Below are positions 36,180 to 37,956 of a stretch of DNA of 37,956 bases, in pieces (positions within the stretch are counted from its first letter, which is position 1; each line of letters begins with the position of its first letter). Position numbers and translations under genes: made by a program. Source of the stretch: Pseudomonadota bacterium (lineage in GTDB: Bacteria > Pseudomonadota > Gammaproteobacteria > Pseudomonadales > Moraxellaceae); NCBI GenBank assembly GCA_963204705.1, contig CAUJHL010000059.1:1-37956 (forward strand), given 5' to 3'. The notes beneath the pieces were generated by a model. It was not told the origin of the DNA and did no database searches. It saw only the letters and a program-made list of their open reading frames with translations.

Positions 36180-37956
36180 TCAATCCCCGTCTGTATCTGG
36201 AGCTTTGGATACGGTGGGGCTTTGTCCAATCAGATCCAGTCCATCAGGAATACGGTGTAGGGCGGGCCCGGCAAGACTGACGGGTAATTTTTTAGGTTTG
36301 ACCGTGGCGGACTCGTTGCCTTGTGGGAGTGTCGCCGACGCAGACGCTGAACCAAAAACTGGCCCTGATGTAGCCCCAGAATCTGGAACAGCACTTGACG
36401 CAGACGCAGCGCCTTTATTGGCAGAAAAGTCGGTTTCAAACAAGCCTTCCAGCTCCGCCATGGCGGCTTTGTTGGATTCGATCAGACTGGTTTCATCGGC
36501 ATAAATGGCCTGTTGGCGGGCCATGAGTCGCTGGTCGTATTGATAAAACGTCCGCACACTGTCGCGCGCATCGCTTTCTTCCAGCCCTAGCTGGGTGAGC
36601 GCCGATTCGGCCATCGCAAGGGCACTGAGGTAGGTTTCACGCCAGATCAGAGTGATGCCGATGTCGCGCAAACGATAATAATGATGGCGGTCGCGTGCGC
36701 GCACCAGCAGCGGCAAATTGGGATAACGTGCGTGCAGATAGGCTGCTGTTTTAATGGACTCTTCTACATCATCCAGCGCCAGAACAAACAGCCGCGTGTG
36801 CTCAATCCCTGCCGCATGCAGCAATTCCGGACTGGTTGGATCGCCGTAATACACGGTATTGCCGTATTTACGGACAAAATCGACCTGACGGACGCTTTTT
36901 TCAATCGCCGTAAATTCAATGCCATGCATGCGCAGAACACGACCTACAATCTGTCCCACTCGGCCAAATCCGGCGATGATGACCGGATGTTCGGACTCAG
37001 GAATCTGATCGTACTCACGGCTGGGGGTTTTGCGTTCCAGCCACGGGCTGATTTTTCGGTCCAGTATCCAATAGGCCAGTGGCGTCAGTGCCATGGACAG
37101 CGTGACCATCAGGATGAGCGGCGTCACCACGGCTTCAGCCAGCACCTGTTGCTGGATCGCCGTACTAAACAGCACAAAGGCAAACTCACCGCCCTGTGAC
37201 AGCAGCACGCCAATGCGCAAGCTGGTGAGCCATGGAATGCCGATAAACCGTGCAATGGCGGTCATGATGCCAAATTTGACCAGCATCAACCCCAAGGTTC
37301 CAGCCACGATAAAGACAGGCTGGGTCGTTAGTACATCAAGCCGTACACTCATGCCTACCGACATGAAAAATAGCCCCAGCAGCAGGCCCTTAAAGGGTTC
37401 GATACTGGCTTCCAGATCGTGCCGAAATTCCGAATCCGCCAGCAAAACCCCTGCCAGAAACGCGCCCAGTGCCATGCTGATCCCGACGGTTTGCATCAGC
37501 ACAGATACGCCAATCACCAGAAACAGCGCAATGGCCGTTAATAACTCGCGCGCACCACTGGAGGCCACAAAGCGAAAAAATGGGCGTACCACAAACCGGC
37601 TGGCCAGAATCAAACCGGTAAATATCGCCAGCAAGCTGAGGACATACCGGAGATCGAAATGTGCCTGTCGGGCACCACTGATCAACGGCAAAATCGCCAG
37701 GAGCGGGATCACCGCTATGTCCTGAAACAGCAACACCGCAAAGGCCCGACGACCCTGAAGGCTCCCCAGTTGTTGGTTTTCAGCCAGTAATTGCATGACA
37801 AAGGCCGTCGAGGAAAAGGCCAGACCAAAGCCAATCACAAAGCTCGAATCCACCGGACGTTGCAGCAAAAACCAGATCAGTGCAGTCAATAAGAGTCCCG
37901 TCAGCAAGACCTGTAGACCACCCACCAAAAACAGCGAGCGCCGCAAGGCCCAGAGA
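36180..37956 (-). CDS. CPA2-family monovalent cation:proton antiporter with RCK/TrkA-N domain (KefB/KefC-like); 5' end beyond the window
   Basis: GFGLAFSSTAFVMQLL, FLVIGVSVLMQTVGISMALGAFLAGVLLADSEFRHDLEASIEPFKGLLLGLFFMSVGM, then VIIAGFGRVGQIVGRVL. The N-terminus is missing, so the gene is truncated by the window. Confidence 0.92.
   Translation of the reverse strand, partial: LWALRRSLFLVGGLQVLLTGLLLTALIWFLLQRPVDSSFVIGFGLAFSSTAFVMQLLAENQQLGSLQGRRAFAVLLFQDIAVIPLLAILPLISGARQAHFDLRYVLSLLAIFTGLILASRFVVRPFFRFVASSGARELLTAIALFLVIGVSVLMQTVGISMALGAFLAGVLLADSEFRHDLEASIEPFKGLLLGLFFMSVGMSVRLDVLTTQPVFIVAGTLGLMLVKFGIMTAIARFIGIPWLTSLRIGVLLSQGGEFAFVLFSTAIQQQVLAEAVVTPLILMVTLSMALTPLAYWILDRKISPWLERKTPSREYDQIPESEHPVIIAGFGRVGQIVGRVLRMHGIEFTAIEKSVRQVDFVRKYGNTVYYGDPTSPELLHAAGIEHTRLFVLALDDVEESIKTAAYLHARYPNLPLLVRARDRHHYYRLRDIGITLIWRETYLSALAMAESALTQLGLEESDARDSVRTFYQYDQRLMARQQAIYADETSLIESNKAAMAELEGLFETDFSANKGAASASSAVPDSGATSGPVFGSASASATLPQGNESATVKPKKLPVSLAGPALHRIPDGLDLIGQSPTVSKAPDTDGD

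Noticed and set aside
36180-37956. Antiporter as a complete gene starting at 37946
   Set aside because: The CPA2 N-terminal helices are missing and the frame stays open to the window edge; truncated by the window.

Overview
The window is a 38-kb chromosomal segment from a gammaproteobacterium, Pseudomonadales-like by gene content and synteny. It is mostly housekeeping and accessory-metabolism genes: mutY, a dienelactone hydrolase, a DUF1328 small membrane protein, YcgN, a Zn-PLC/S1-P1-like secreted protein, a PpiC-type PPIase, a patatin/DUF3336 lipase, NnrS, dksA-gluQ-cbrX-cbrA-cbrB, cpdA, gshA, dsbB, a WS/DGAT, parC, a GGDEF protein, fadD, a UvrD-like helicase, tatABC, hisIE, hslO and a 5'-truncated CPA2 antiporter. 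I see no tRNA, rRNA, IS element, prophage or CRISPR. The best candidate for something undescribed is a ~160-nt non-coding RNA on the minus strand just downstream of cbrB. It has ten GGA motifs, five hairpins with GGA in the apical loop (including the terminator loop), and an upstream TGTAAG-N6-CGTACA palindrome that differs from the GacA box consensus by one base. This is the architecture of an RsmX/Y/Z (CsrB-type) CsrA-sequestering RNA, sitting where Pseudomonas carries crcZ. Other signals are three perfect, helically phased DnaA boxes near the left end, a structured 3'UTR behind the DUF1328 gene, and many unrelated 6-16-bp imperfect tandem repeats at gene boundaries or in frame inside weakly constrained protein segments.
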